A DNA stretch of 64,000 nucleotides, taken from Nocardia neocaledoniensis (GTDB taxonomy: Bacteria; Actinomycetota; Actinomycetes; Mycobacteriales; Mycobacteriaceae). A program made the position numbers and the translations under genes. This document shows positions 1 through 8,842 of this stretch, in pieces (within the stretch, counting starts at the first letter, position 1; the number at the start of each line of letters is the position of its first letter). The stretch spans positions 124,001-188,000 of the forward strand of contig NZ_QGTL01000003.1 in assembly GCF_003182135.1 (NCBI RefSeq), given 5' to 3'. A model generated the notes under the pieces. That model saw only the letters and a list, made by a program, of their open reading frames with translations. It did not search any database and had not been told where the DNA came from.

Positions 1-1234
1 CACCGCCGATCACCACGCCGGTCGCGGGACGGCAGAAGATCTTCACGAAGCCACGGCGCAGCCCCGACATCTTCGCGCGCGGATTGGTGTTGAGCGGCAG
101 CATCACCGTGCGGGCCGGGACCTCGCCGTTGTCGATGGCGGTCTGGCTCACCCCGACCGTCGCGATCTCGGGCCGGGTGAACACCGCGGAGGCGACCGTC
201 TTGAGCCGGATCGGGCTCACGCCCTCGCCCAGGGCGTGGTACATCGCGATCCGGCCCTGCATCGCGGCCACCGAGGCCAGCGGCAGCAGGCCGGTGCAGT
301 CGCCCGCGGCGTAGATGCCGGGCACCGAGGTGCGCGAGACCCGGTCCACCCGCAGGTAGCCGCCGCGATCGAGCTCGATGCCGACCCGGTCGAGGCCGAG
401 GTGCTCGGTGTTGGGGGTGGAACCGACCGTCATCAGGGCGTGCGAGCCGGTGACCGTGCGGCCGTCGGACAGCTTCACCACGATGCCGTCGGCGGTGCGC
501 TCGACCGCGTCGGCGCGGGCGTGCTTGACCAGCTCGACGCCGCGCTCGGCCAGCGCCTCCTCGAGCACCAGGGCCGCGTCGGCGTCCTCGCCGGGCAGCA
601 CGCGGTCGCGGCTCGAGACCAGCTTCACCCGCACACCCATCTCGGTGTAGGCGGAGACGAACTCGGCGCCGGTGACGCCGGAACCGACCACCACCAGGGT
701 CTCCGGGAGTTCGTGCAGGTCGTAGAGCTGGCGCCAGTTCAGGATGCGCTCGCCGTCGGGTTCGGCGCCGGGCAGCACGCGCGGGCTGGCGCCGGTCGCG
801 ATGAGCACGACCTCGGCCTCGAACTCCTCGGTGCTGCCGTCGGCCAGGGTCGCGCGCACCCGATGCGCCAAACCGGCGGCGGGACCGACCAATTCGCCAT
901 GCCCGGCCAGCAGCTGCACCCCGGCGGCCTGCAGCTTGGCGCGGATGTCGGAGGACTGGGCCAGCGCGAGGGCCTTCACGCGACCGTTCACCTCCGGCAG
1001 GTGCACCTGCGCCTGGCTGGCGTCGAGGGTGATGCCCAGATCGCGCGCCCGGCGCAGGTCGGTGCGCAGGCCGGTCGAGGCGATGAAGGTCTTGGAGGGC
1101 ACGCAGTCCCACAGCACACACGCGCCGCCGATGCCGTCGGCGTCGACCAGGGTCACCGAGGCCCCGTGCTGCGCGGCCACCAGCGCCGCCTCGTATCCCG
1201 CCGGTCCGCCACCGATGATCGCAATCCGTGCCAC
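1..1234 (-). CDS. lpdA: NAD(P)H:quinone dehydrogenase LpdA, C-terminus outside window
   Basis: Flavoprotein disulfide reductase family member closest to mycobacterial LpdA (Rv3303c), a soluble NAD(P)H:quinone reductase rather than the pyruvate dehydrogenase E3. FAD motif GGGPAG lies at residues 8-13, a CxxxxC pair (CVLWDC, Cys39 and Cys44) follows, then the NAD(P)-binding stretch VVGSGVTGAEF and the second FAD stretch GIYAAGDCTG. About 411 codons are visible; the reading frame is open at the left window edge, so the dimerisation domain and stop are missing. Start GTG 1234 was chosen because AGGGAG sits 7 nt upstream; GTG 1240, two codons earlier, is possible. The next gene is divergent, as in M. 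tuberculosis. Confidence 0.93.
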   Translation of the reverse strand, partial: MARIAIIGGGPAGYEAALVAAQHGASVTLVDADGIGGACVLWDCVPSKTFIASTGLRTDLRRARDLGITLDASQAQVHLPEVNGRVKALALAQSSDIRAKLQAAGVQLLAGHGELVGPAAGLAHRVRATLADGSTEEFEAEVVLIATGASPRVLPGAEPDGERILNWRQLYDLHELPETLVVVGSGVTGAEFVSAYTEMGVRVKLVSSRDRVLPGEDADAALVLEEALAERGVELVKHARADAVERTADGIVVKLSDGRTVTGSHALMTVGSTPNTEHLGLDRVGIELDRGGYLRVDRVSRTSVPGIYAAGDCTGLLPLASVAAMQGRIAMYHALGEGVSPIRLKTVASAVFTRPEIATVGVSQTAIDNGEVPARTVMLPLNTNPRAKMSGLRRGFVKIFCRPATGVVIGG

Positions 1235-1429
1235 AGCCACGCTCCCTGTATTCGCCGCAACGGCCGCGCCCCTTGTGAGGACCCGCCCGTACTGTCGCCC
1301 CATCATTTCAGGTGCGCGGCGACAACCCAGGGCCGGATCGGTGAACGTGTTCGGCGTGTTCGACGGCGCCACGACTGTGACCGTCAGCCGATCTGGGTGG
1401 GAGACGGGAATTCCGCTGCTGTTATTGGC

Positions 1430-1435
1430 TACAGT
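1430..1435 (+). promoter_or_regulatory. -10 element TACAGT, leaderless start of the GGCT-like gene
   Basis: TACAGT lies 7 nt before GTG 1443 and no ribosome binding site is present. This spacing places the transcript start at the start codon, the leaderless arrangement common in mycobacteria. Confidence 0.6.
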
Positions 1436-1442
1436 TCGTCAG

Positions 1443-1904
1443 GTGCCGATCTATGCCGCTTACGGGTCCAACATGGACTCGACGCAGATGCTGGAACGCT
1501 GCCCGCATTCGCCCATGTCCGGGACCGGGTGGCTGGAAGGTTGGCGCCTGACCTTCGCCGGTGACGACATCGGCTGGGAAGGGCCGTTGGCCACCGTCGT
1601 CGAGGATCCGGGCTCCCGGGTGTTCGTCGTGCTCTACGACGTCTCCCCCGAGGACGAGGAGCGCCTCGACCGCTGGGAGGGCTCGGACTTCGGGATCCAC
1701 AAGAAGATCAGGCTGCGCGTCACCGGGACCCAGGGCGAGTCGCGGCTGGCCTGGCTGTACGTGCTCGACGCCTACGAGGGCGGACTGCCCTCGGCGCGCT
1801 ACATCGGCGTCATCGCCGACGCGGCCGAAAAGGCCGGGGCCCCCGAGGAATACGTGCATGCCCTGCGCACCCGCAACAGCAAGAACGTGGGCCCGGGCGC
1901 CTAG
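1443..1904 (+). CDS. Gamma-glutamylcyclotransferase-like protein (Rv3304 homologue)
   Basis: 153-residue protein of the gamma-glutamylcyclotransferase/AIG2 fold. The N-terminal substrate loop YAAYGSNM (residues 4-11) is characteristic of the fold. WLYVLDAYEGGLPSARY and the C-terminal RTRNSKNVGPG are conserved in the mycobacterial homologue Rv3304. The family cleaves gamma-glutamyl-amine bonds to release 5-oxoproline, but the substrate of this subgroup is not known to me. The reading frame is open far upstream; GTG 1443 was chosen because homologues start here and because a leaderless -10 precedes it. Divergent from lpdA, convergent with the amiA1-like gene. Confidence 0.88.
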   Translation: MPIYAAYGSNMDSTQMLERCPHSPMSGTGWLEGWRLTFAGDDIGWEGPLATVVEDPGSRVFVVLYDVSPEDEERLDRWEGSDFGIHKKIRLRVTGTQGESRLAWLYVLDAYEGGLPSARYIGVIADAAEKAGAPEEYVHALRTRNSKNVGPGA

Positions 1905-1995
1905 CCGGTCCGCCGCTCCGCGACTTCTGGCCGGACTCGCCTGCCGCCGACGTAGCGTCGGCGGCAGGCGGTTCGGTAGTGGGTCGGTCGGTGCG

Positions 1996-3312
1996 TTACC
2001 CCTGTACGCCGGTGCTGCTCGGGGCCTGGAGGATGATGTTCGTCAGGGTGCGGACGCCCACCGCCAGTGCGCGCTCGTCGATGTCGAACGTGGGCTGGTG
2101 CAGGTCGAGCTGCTCGCCGGTGCCCGACCAGACCCCGAGGCGGCCCATCGCGCCCGGGGCTTCCTCCAGGTACCAGGAGAAATCCTCGCCGCCGCCGGAC
2201 TGCGGGGTGTCGGCCAGCGCGTCGGGACCGAGAGCCAGGATCGCGTTCTCGAACATCAGCGCCGAGGTCGGATCGTTGACCACCGGCGGCACGCCGCGCT
2301 TGTAGTTGAGCTGGAAACGCACGCCGGTCGGTGCCAGCAGGCTGTCGACGATCTCGCGGACCAGCGGCTCGAGTTCCAGCCAGGTGGCGTGATCGCCGGT
2401 GCGGACGGTGCCCGTGAGCATGCCGGTCTGCGGGATGGCGTTGGGCGCCTTGCCCGCGCTCACCGCGCCCCAGACCATCACGGTGCTGGTCCGCGGGTCG
2501 ACCCGGCGGCTCAGCAGCCCGGGCAGGCCGGTGATGACGGTGCCGATGGCGTACACCAGATCACTGGTGAGGTGCGGCCGGGAGGTGTGCCCGCCCGGCG
2601 AGTCGAGGACGAGTTCGACCGTGTCGGCGGCGGAGGTGATCGCGCCGGTGCGCATGCCCACCTTGCCGACCTCGAGACGCGGATCACAGTGCAGCGCGAA
2701 GATCCGGTCGACGCCACGCATGGCGCCCGCCGCGACGACGTCGAGCGCACCGCCCGGCATCACCTCCTCGGCGGGCTGGAACACCAGCCGCACGCCCACC
2801 GGCAGCTTGTCCTCGGCCTCGGCCAGCGCCAGCGCGGCGCCGAGCAACACCGTGGTGTGCGCGTCGTGTCCGCAGGCGTGCGAGACGCCGGGCACGGTCG
2901 AAGCGAAGCTCAGGCCGGTGAACTCCTGCATCGGCAGGGCGTCCATGTCGGCGCGCAGCGCGATCCGCGGACCGTCGGTGGGGCCGAGATCGCAGATCAG
3001 GCCGGTGCCGCCGGGCAGCACCTCCCAGCTCAGGCCCGCCTTGGTGAGCCAGCCCGAGACGAACTCGGTGGTGGCGAACTCCGCGCGCGACAGTTCCGGG
3101 TTGGCGTGGATGTGCCTGCGCCACTGCACCAGGTCGGCGGTGTGCTCGGCCAGCCACGCGTCGACGATTTCCGCTCCTGACATCTCGATTCGCTCGGCGT
3201 CCGGCATGGTCGGACAGGCCGCGTTCTCGCGCATCATCGAGTGGACGTCCACGTCCATCGATAGCGACTCGGCGCCTGCGCGCGCGGTGCCCGAATAGCC
3301 GGAAATGCTCAC
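1996..3312 (-). CDS. amiA1: M20 family amidohydrolase (AmiA1-like)
   Basis: 438-residue zinc-dependent M20 amidohydrolase/aminoacylase, homologous to M. tuberculosis AmiA1 (Rv3305c). Metal-site motifs are visible in order: DMDALPM, HACGHDAHTT, QPAEEVMPGG, FALHCDP, and near the C-terminus GGGEDFSWYLEE. Such enzymes hydrolyse N-acyl amino acids or related amides; the physiological substrate is unknown. The start GTG 3312 overlaps the stop of the upstream amiB1-like gene (GTGA) and has a strong AGGAGG 7 nt before it, although it adds about 43 residues ahead of the first conserved segment; ATG 3183 is the alternative but has only a weak ribosome site. The pair is translationally coupled. Confidence 0.9.
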   Translation of the reverse strand: MSISGYSGTARAGAESLSMDVDVHSMMRENAACPTMPDAERIEMSGAEIVDAWLAEHTADLVQWRRHIHANPELSRAEFATTEFVSGWLTKAGLSWEVLPGGTGLICDLGPTDGPRIALRADMDALPMQEFTGLSFASTVPGVSHACGHDAHTTVLLGAALALAEAEDKLPVGVRLVFQPAEEVMPGGALDVVAAGAMRGVDRIFALHCDPRLEVGKVGMRTGAITSAADTVELVLDSPGGHTSRPHLTSDLVYAIGTVITGLPGLLSRRVDPRTSTVMVWGAVSAGKAPNAIPQTGMLTGTVRTGDHATWLELEPLVREIVDSLLAPTGVRFQLNYKRGVPPVVNDPTSALMFENAILALGPDALADTPQSGGGEDFSWYLEEAPGAMGRLGVWSGTGEQLDLHQPTFDIDERALAVGVRTLTNIILQAPSSTGVQG

Positions 3313-4511
3313 CGAATGTCCTCCTGTCGTTCGACCAGCCGTTGCAACAACCTGTCTCTGTGTACTTCATCGCGTGCCACCGCGACAGCGGTACGCGCCA
3401 ACGCGAGCGCGCCGTCGACCACCGCCCGATCGGCCGAGGCGTTCACCGCGGCGGCGGCGAAGTCCGGCTGATGGGTCACCGCGCCACCGGCGTCGATGCC
3501 GATGACCGGGTGGATACCGGGGATGACGTTGGTGACGTTGCCCATGTCGGTGCTCCCGAGCGGTCGCAGCACCTCGAGCTCGGGCGCGATCGGCGTCCTG
3601 CCCAGTCCGGTGATCTGCGCACGGTAGGCAGCCGAGAGAACCGGATCGGGGGTGAGCTCGGTATAGGTGGGCGCGAGCGTCCGTATGTCGTGCGTGCAGC
3701 CGGTCGCCAGGGCGCCCGCCTCGAAGCACGCCTTCGCTCGGCGCATCAGGTCGTCGAGTGACGCGGAGTCGGCCGCGCGGAGGTAGTACAGCAATTCCGC
3801 CCGTCCGGGCACGATGTTGGGGGCTACGCCGCCGTCGGACACTATACCGTGCAGCTGCTGACCGGGCCGCAGATGCTGGCGCAGCAAGCCGACGGCGACC
3901 TGGGTCAACGTCACCGCGTCGCCGGCGTTGCGGCCCAGTTCGGGCGCGGCGCTGGCGTGCGCCTCGCGGCCGTGGAAGGTGATGGCGAGGTCGGCCAGCG
4001 CCAGCGAGCGCGCGCCGACGATGTCGGCGGGACCGGGGTGGACCATCATCGCCATCGCGATGTCGTCGAAGGCGCCCGCCTCGAGCATGAGCACCTTGCC
4101 GCCGCCGCTCTCCTCGGCGGGCGTGCCGAGCACGACGACGGTGAGTCCGAGCTGATCGGCGACCTCGGCGAGTCCGAGCGCGGCGCCGACCGAGGACGCG
4201 GCGATGATGTTGTGCCCGCAGGCGTGCCCGATCTCGGGCAGCGCGTCGTATTCGGCGCAGATGCCCACCGTGAGCGGGCCGCCGCCGTAGACGGCGCGGA
4301 AGGCGGTCGGCAGGCCCGCGACCCCGGTGGTCACCGCGAAACCCCGCTCCACCAGCGGCGCGAGCACCTTGGCGACACTGCGCGTCTCGGCGAAGGCCAG
4401 CTCGGGTTCGGCGTGAATCGCGTGCGAGAGCCCGATCAACTCCGCCGACGCCGCGGTGATCGCGGCGTCGCAGGTGGTGGCCGAGAATTCGCCGGTGCGC
4501 GAGAGTGCCAT
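3309..4511 (-). CDS. amiB1: M20 family amidohydrolase (AmiB1-like)
   Basis: 400-residue M20D amidohydrolase, homologous to M. tuberculosis AmiB1 (Rv3306c), and first gene of a two-gene operon with the amiA1-like gene. Visible motifs: AEYDALPEIGHACGHN (metal ligands Asp and His), LGTPAEESGGGK (catalytic Glu pair), MMVHPGP, and GSTDMGNVTNVIPG near residue 340. The subgroup includes peptidases acting on aminobenzoyl-glutamate-like amides and N-acyl amino acids; the substrate cannot be read from sequence. ATG 4511 follows a G-rich site. The gene is tail-adjacent to an enoyl-CoA hydratase-like gene on the same strand, 47 nt away, which has its own promoter. Confidence 0.9.
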   Translation of the reverse strand: MALSRTGEFSATTCDAAITAASAELIGLSHAIHAEPELAFAETRSVAKVLAPLVERGFAVTTGVAGLPTAFRAVYGGGPLTVGICAEYDALPEIGHACGHNIIAASSVGAALGLAEVADQLGLTVVVLGTPAEESGGGKVLMLEAGAFDDIAMAMMVHPGPADIVGARSLALADLAITFHGREAHASAAPELGRNAGDAVTLTQVAVGLLRQHLRPGQQLHGIVSDGGVAPNIVPGRAELLYYLRAADSASLDDLMRRAKACFEAGALATGCTHDIRTLAPTYTELTPDPVLSAAYRAQITGLGRTPIAPELEVLRPLGSTDMGNVTNVIPGIHPVIGIDAGGAVTHQPDFAAAAVNASADRAVVDGALALARTAVAVARDEVHRDRLLQRLVERQEDIR

Positions 4512-4558
4512 ACCCCCAGTCTCGCATCAGGGGGTGTCACGGGCGCACCGGCGAGCGG

Positions 4559-5260
4559 TCAGTTGCCGAAGGCCAGGTTTTCCGGGGTCACCGGGGTGGC
4601 CAGCGCGGCCAGGGTCTCGGCGTGCAGCGCGGTCTTGATCACCGGGGTGATCGGCTTGCGCAGGCTGGTCAGCGCGCCCGCCTGCGCGACGGCGGTGGAC
4701 AGCACCGCGTCGGCGTCGGCCTTGGCGTCGACGATGCCCGCGGCGATCGCCTCGTCGGCGGCGAAACGGTGTCCGGTGGTCATCGCCCGCACGCACACCT
4801 GGTTGGCGAGACGGCCCTTGAGCAGGCCGTTCATCCCGATGGTGAAGGGCATGCCCAGGTGCACCTCGGGCAGCGACCAGAAGCCGCGGTCGCCGCGCAT
4901 CACCCGGAAGTCGTGCGCGGTGGCCAGCATCGCGCCCGCGCCGAACGCGTGCCCGTTGACGGCGGCGACGGTCGGCATCGGGAAGGTCAGCAGCCGGGTG
5001 TACAGGGTGTGCACGCGGTCGAGGTAGCCGTGGATCTTGTCGAGGTTGCCGAACACCCAGTCGGTGTCGAGGCCGTTGCTGTAGAACTTGCCGGTCGCCA
5101 CGGTGACCAGCGCGGCGGCCCCCTCGGAGGCCTCGACCTCGTCGAGGGCAGCGTGGAAGGCGTCCATCCAGGCCAGCGAGAAACGGTTCTCGTTGTCGGT
5201 CTCGCCCTCGTTCCCGAGGTACAGCACGAACACGTCACCGGAGCGCTCCAAATACGGCAT
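4559..5260 (-). CDS. Enoyl-CoA hydratase/isomerase family protein
   Basis: 233-residue crotonase-fold protein. The oxyanion-hole segments are ATGKFYSNGLDTDW (residues ~56-69) and NGHAFGAGAMLATAHDF (residues ~98-114). The spacing and the SNGLD signature resemble delta3,delta2-enoyl-CoA isomerases more than classical hydratases, so it may move double bonds in unsaturated fatty acyl-CoA rather than hydrate them; this is inference. An open frame extends upstream, but ATG 5260 is preceded by a leaderless -10, so the short form is preferred. Divergent from pnp across a 92-bp interval carrying both promoters. Confidence 0.82.
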   Translation of the reverse strand: MPYLERSGDVFVLYLGNEGETDNENRFSLAWMDAFHAALDEVEASEGAAALVTVATGKFYSNGLDTDWVFGNLDKIHGYLDRVHTLYTRLLTFPMPTVAAVNGHAFGAGAMLATAHDFRVMRGDRGFWSLPEVHLGMPFTIGMNGLLKGRLANQVCVRAMTTGHRFAADEAIAAGIVDAKADADAVLSTAVAQAGALTSLRKPITPVIKTALHAETLAALATPVTPENLAFGN

Positions 5261-5266
5261 GCGGGA

Positions 5267-5272
5267 AGAATA
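5267..5272 (-). promoter_or_regulatory. -10 element TATTCT, leaderless start of the crotonase gene
   Basis: On the minus strand TATTCT is followed by 6 nt and then ATG 5260, with no ribosome site. Confidence 0.6.
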
Positions 5273-5340
5273 AACCGCAGTTCGCGGGTGGCTACTCGCG
5301 GGTACGCACGAGCACTCCAGCGCTCCGGTCGCCACCGTCA

Positions 5341-5346
5341 TAGACT
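5341..5346 (+). promoter_or_regulatory. -10 element TAGACT, leaderless start of pnp
   Basis: TAGACT is followed by GACGGC and then ATG 5353, an exact 6-nt leaderless spacing without a ribosome site. Confidence 0.65.
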
Positions 5347-5352
5347 GACGGC

Positions 5353-6132
5353 ATGCTTGCCGAACAGGCCGCTCAGGCGATCGCCGAACGTACGGGAGTG
5401 CCGCGTCACCGCGTCGCCGTGGTGCTGGGATCGGGGTGGCAGGAGGCAGCGGCCGAGATCGGCGCCCCGCATGCCTCGATCGCCATGCCGGAGCTGCCCG
5501 GCTTCGGCAAGCCCAGCGCGCAGGGCCACGGCGGGATGATCCACTCGATCCCGGTGAACGACGATCACGTGCTGCTGTTGATGGGCCGCCAGCACCTGTA
5601 CGAGGGCTACACACCCCAGCAGGTGGTGCACCCCGTGACGGCGGCGATCGCGGCGGGCGCGGAGATCGTGCTGCTCACCAATGCCGCGGGCGGGATCAGG
5701 CCCGGCCTGCGGGTCGGCGAACCGGTGCTGATCGCCGACCACCTCAATCTCACCGCCCGCACCCCGCTCGAGGGGGCGCGGTTCGTCGACCTGGTCGACG
5801 CGTGGGATCCGGAGCTGCGCACGGTGGCCAGGGAGATCGATCCCAGCCTGACCGAGGGGGTCTACGCCGGGCTCACCGGTCCGCAGTACGAGACGCCCGC
5901 CGAGATCCGCATGCTGGCCACCATCGGCGCCGATCTGGTCGGCATGTCGACGGTGCTCGAGGCGATCGAGGCCCGCTCGCGGGGCGCGCGGGTGCTCGGC
6001 ATCTCGCTGGTGACGAACCTGGCGGCCGGTGTCACCGGCGACCATCTGTCGCACGCGGAGGTGCTCGCCGAGGGGCAGGCCGCCGCGCCCCGCCTCGGCA
6101 AGCTGCTGCGCGGGATCCTGGAGCGCGTCTAG
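5353..6132 (+). CDS. pnp: Purine nucleoside phosphorylase
   Basis: 259-residue trimeric-type purine nucleoside phosphorylase (Rv3307 homologue), cytosolic, splitting (deoxy)inosine and guanosine with phosphate into base and (deoxy)ribose-1-phosphate. Phosphate-binding GSGWQEAA lies near residue 27, VLLTNAAGG near 110, and the signature [12 protein letters not shown] near 176. It opens the salvage block shared with pmmB, upp, add, deoA and cdd. The stop TAG is immediately followed by the ATG of pmmB in the same reading frame, so the two are probably co-translated. Confidence 0.96.
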   Translation: MLAEQAAQAIAERTGVPRHRVAVVLGSGWQEAAAEIGAPHASIAMPELPGFGKPSAQGHGGMIHSIPVNDDHVLLLMGRQHLYEGYTPQQVVHPVTAAIAAGAEIVLLTNAAGGIRPGLRVGEPVLIADHLNLTARTPLEGARFVDLVDAWDPELRTVAREIDPSLTEGVYAGLTGPQYETPAEIRMLATIGADLVGMSTVLEAIEARSRGARVLGISLVTNLAAGVTGDHLSHAEVLAEGQAAAPRLGKLLRGILERV

Positions 6133-7629
6133 ATGCTGCGTTTCGGGACCGCGGGCCTGCGCGGACCGCTGCGCGAAGGGCCGGACGGCATGAACGTGAC
6201 CACCGTGTCGCGGGCGACGGCCGGTGTCGCGGCCTGGCTGCGCGAGCGGTGCCTCGGCGGCGGCGCGATCGTGGTCGGACGCGACGCCAGGCACGGTTCG
6301 GCGGAATTCGCCACGGCGACCGCCGAGATCTTCACCGCGGCGGGCTTCCCGGTGACGCTGTTGCCCGAACCGGTGCCGACGCCGGTGGTGGCGTTCGCGG
6401 TGAAGCGGCTCGGCGCGGTGGCGGGCGTGCAGGTCACCGCCTCGCACAATCCGCCCGCCGACAACGGCTACAAGGTGTACCTGGACGGCGGTTCCCAGCT
6501 CATCGCGCCCGCCGACACCGAGATCGAGCGGTGCATCGAGGCCGTCACCGAACCCATTGCGCGGCAGTTCGTTTCACCCTCCGGCGCGGAACTCGTCGGC
6601 GAGTATCTCGCGCGCGTCGCCGAACTGCCCCTGGTGCTGGGCGGCGCCGGTGAGCGGGCCCCGGTGCGGATCGCGCTGACGGCGCTGCACGGCGTCGGCG
6701 GCGAGCTCGCGGTGCGGGCGCTGGCCGCGGCCGGGTTCACCGATGTGCACGTGGTCGACGAGCAGTTCGCACCCGACCCCGACTTCCCCACCGTCGCCTT
6801 CCCCAATCCCGAGGAGCCCGGCGCCGCCGATCTGCTGCTCGCGCTGGCCGCCCGGGTCGACGCCGATGTCGCCATCGCCCTCGACCCCGACGCCGACCGC
6901 TGCGCTGTCGGCGTGCCCGGCCCGGACGGGTGGCGCATGCTGCGCGGCGACGAAACCGGCGTGCTGCTGGCCGATTACGTGCTGCGCACCGCGCCCGCCG
7001 ACGCGCTGGTGGCCACCACGATCGTCTCCTCCCGGCTGCTCTCGCGGCTGGCGCCCGCGCGTTCGGCCCGCTACGCCGAGACCCTCACCGGCTTCAAATG
7101 GCTGGCCAGGGCGGGCGAGGGCCTGGTGTACGCCTACGAGGAGGCCATCGGGCACTGCGTCGACCCGGCCACGGTGCGCGACAAGGACGGCATCTCCGCC
7201 GCGGTCTCGGCCGCCGACCTGGTCGCCCTGTTGAAGGCGGCAGGCCGCACCCTGCAGGACGAATTGGATTCCTACGCGGTCGAATTCGGTCTGCACGCCG
7301 GCGACCAGGTGTCGCTGCGCCTGCCCGATCAGGCCACCGCGATCGCCCTGACCGCGGCACTGCGCGCCGCCCCGCCCAGCGAGATCGCGGGCACCCCGGT
7401 GAAGTTCACCGATCAGGCCCAGGTCCGCGGCCGGCTGCGGACCGACGCGCTGATCTTCGACGCCGACGACTTCCGCATCGTCATCCGTCCGTCGGGCACC
7501 GAGCCGAAACTCAAGTGCTATCTGGAGGTGTTCGCCCCGGTCCCCGACGCGGCCGCGCTCCCCGGCGCCCGCGTCGCGGCCGCCGACCGGCTCGCCGAGC
7601 TTGCCGCCTACTGCCGGTCGCTCGGCTAG
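6133..7629 (+). CDS. pmmB: Phosphomannomutase/phosphopentomutase-type phosphohexomutase
   Basis: 498-residue alpha-D-phosphohexomutase (Rv3308/PmmB homologue). Four-domain signatures: VTASHNPPADNG with the phosphorylated Ser near residue 106, metal loop DPDADRCAVG, sugar loop YAYEEAIGHC, and phosphate loop RPSGTEPK. Beside pnp and deoA it probably interconverts ribose-1-P or deoxyribose-1-P with the 5-phosphates, besides hexose phosphates. The frame begins at LRFGTAGLRGP, directly after the pnp stop in the same frame, and lacks about 35 residues that precede this motif in the mycobacterial protein. The 3' end shares a CTAG palindrome with the convergent DUF4913 gene. Confidence 0.9.
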   Translation: MLRFGTAGLRGPLREGPDGMNVTTVSRATAGVAAWLRERCLGGGAIVVGRDARHGSAEFATATAEIFTAAGFPVTLLPEPVPTPVVAFAVKRLGAVAGVQVTASHNPPADNGYKVYLDGGSQLIAPADTEIERCIEAVTEPIARQFVSPSGAELVGEYLARVAELPLVLGGAGERAPVRIALTALHGVGGELAVRALAAAGFTDVHVVDEQFAPDPDFPTVAFPNPEEPGAADLLLALAARVDADVAIALDPDADRCAVGVPGPDGWRMLRGDETGVLLADYVLRTAPADALVATTIVSSRLLSRLAPARSARYAETLTGFKWLARAGEGLVYAYEEAIGHCVDPATVRDKDGISAAVSAADLVALLKAAGRTLQDELDSYAVEFGLHAGDQVSLRLPDQATAIALTAALRAAPPSEIAGTPVKFTDQAQVRGRLRTDALIFDADDFRIVIRPSGTEPKLKCYLEVFAPVPDAAALPGARVAAADRLAELAAYCRSLG

Positions 7630-8036
7630 GCCCTGCTGTCGCCGGGCAGCTTCGGGGCGGAGAACACGGGAACCTCCGTCGGCAGGTCCACCACCGGCAG
7701 CGGCTCGGTGGCCCGGTGGCCGTGTTCGCCCGAGCAGTGCTGAAACGGCCCCGACGGCGAGAGCAACACCCGCACATGGGGATCCGCGTGGTCGAGCAGC
7801 CACTGGCTGATCCCGAACGCGCCCACGTGCCTGCAGTACTCCCAGGCCCGCCAGAGCGCGTCCAGCCGCACCACCGCGCCCGGATGCCGCCACCACTGCG
7901 GGCACCAGTGGATCCGCTCACCGTCGCGGTAACCCACGCCGTCGCCGACCAGGATCACGAAATACCCGGTGACCCAATCCATCAGGTCGTCGTAGGCCGT
8001 TGTGATCAGCTCGTCCCCGCTGTCCGCACTCCCCAT
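7626..8036 (-). CDS. DUF4913 family protein
   Basis: 136-residue protein of unknown function. The segment HWCPQWWRHPGAVVRLDALW (residues ~42-61) and the following WLLDHADPHVRVLLSPSGPF match the DUF4913 family as I know it from actinobacteria, where many members lie on plasmids or integrative elements near conjugation genes. No such genes are nearby, so this looks like a settled chromosomal copy. Its stop overlaps the pmmB stop within CTAG. Start ATG 8036 keeps the gene clear of upp, which ends 40 nt upstream; a longer frame would overlap upp. No clear ribosome site. Confidence 0.7.
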   Translation of the reverse strand: MGSADSGDELITTAYDDLMDWVTGYFVILVGDGVGYRDGERIHWCPQWWRHPGAVVRLDALWRAWEYCRHVGAFGISQWLLDHADPHVRVLLSPSGPFQHCSGEHGHRATEPLPVVDLPTEVPVFSAPKLPGDSRA

Positions 8037-8076
8037 GCAGGCAGGATCGCACAGTGTCCGCCGGTCGGCAGCGGAT

Positions 8077-8700
8077 TCAGCGCGGGCCGAACTGCCGGTC
8101 GCCCGCGTCGCCGAGGCCGGGGACGATGTAGGCGTTCTCGTTGAGTTTCTCGTCGATCGCCGCGGTGACCAGGCGGACCGGCAGGCCCGAGTCGGCCAGG
8201 GCGGCAACGCCTTCTGGTGCGGAGACGACGCAGACGGCGGTGATGTCGGTGGCGCCGCGGGCGACGAGCAGTTCGAGGGTGTGGCGCATCGAGCCGCCGG
8301 TGGCGAGCATCGGGTCGAGGACGAAGACCGGCAGGTCGCTCAGGTCGGCAGGCAGCGATTCCAGGTAGGGCACGGGCTGGTGGGTGTCCTCGTCGCGCGC
8401 GATGCCGACGAAGCCGACCCTGGCCTCGGGGACGAGATCGGCGGCGGCGTAGACCATGCCGAGGCCGGCCCGCAGCACCGGGACCAGCAGCGGCGGCGCG
8501 GCCAGCCGGACACCCTCGGTGACCGCGACCGGCGTGTCGATGGGCGCGCGCACGACCGGCGCGTCGCGCAGGGCCTCGTACATGAGGATGCCGGTGAGGT
8601 CGCGCAACGCCGTGCGGAACGCGGCGTTGTCGGTACGGGCGTCCCGCATGGTGCTCAGCAGGGCCGCGGCGAGCGGATGGTCGACGGTGTCGGTGCGCAT
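8077..8700 (-). CDS. upp: Uracil phosphoribosyltransferase
   Basis: 207-residue UPRTase (Rv3309c homologue) making UMP from uracil and PRPP. The PRPP-binding loop [12 protein letters not shown] is near residue 126, and the C-terminal uracil-binding segment ends in [12 protein letters not shown]. It completes pyrimidine salvage with deoA and cdd, which lie on the same strand further downstream in the window. Start ATG 8700 is directly preceded by a leaderless -10. The DUF4913 gene follows on the same strand. Confidence 0.96.
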   Translation of the reverse strand: MRTDTVDHPLAAALLSTMRDARTDNAAFRTALRDLTGILMYEALRDAPVVRAPIDTPVAVTEGVRLAAPPLLVPVLRAGLGMVYAAADLVPEARVGFVGIARDEDTHQPVPYLESLPADLSDLPVFVLDPMLATGGSMRHTLELLVARGATDITAVCVVSAPEGVAALADSGLPVRLVTAAIDEKLNENAYIVPGLGDAGDRQFGPR

Positions 8701-8706
8701 GAAAAA

Positions 8707-8712
8707 ACGATA
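8707..8712 (-). promoter_or_regulatory. -10 element TATCGT, leaderless start of upp
   Basis: On the minus strand TATCGT is followed by TTTTTC and then ATG 8700, a 6-nt leaderless spacing. Confidence 0.65.
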
Positions 8713-8842
8713 GGGTCACCGGGCGCTCCTGGTACGGCCGCTGGGGAAATTTCGCGGTCGAGGGAACCGGGAGCGGCCTCGGTGCGTCGAACCATGTGAG
8801 TGACGTACTCTGCCCGGGAACTCGAGGATTGGGGGAAGTTCG

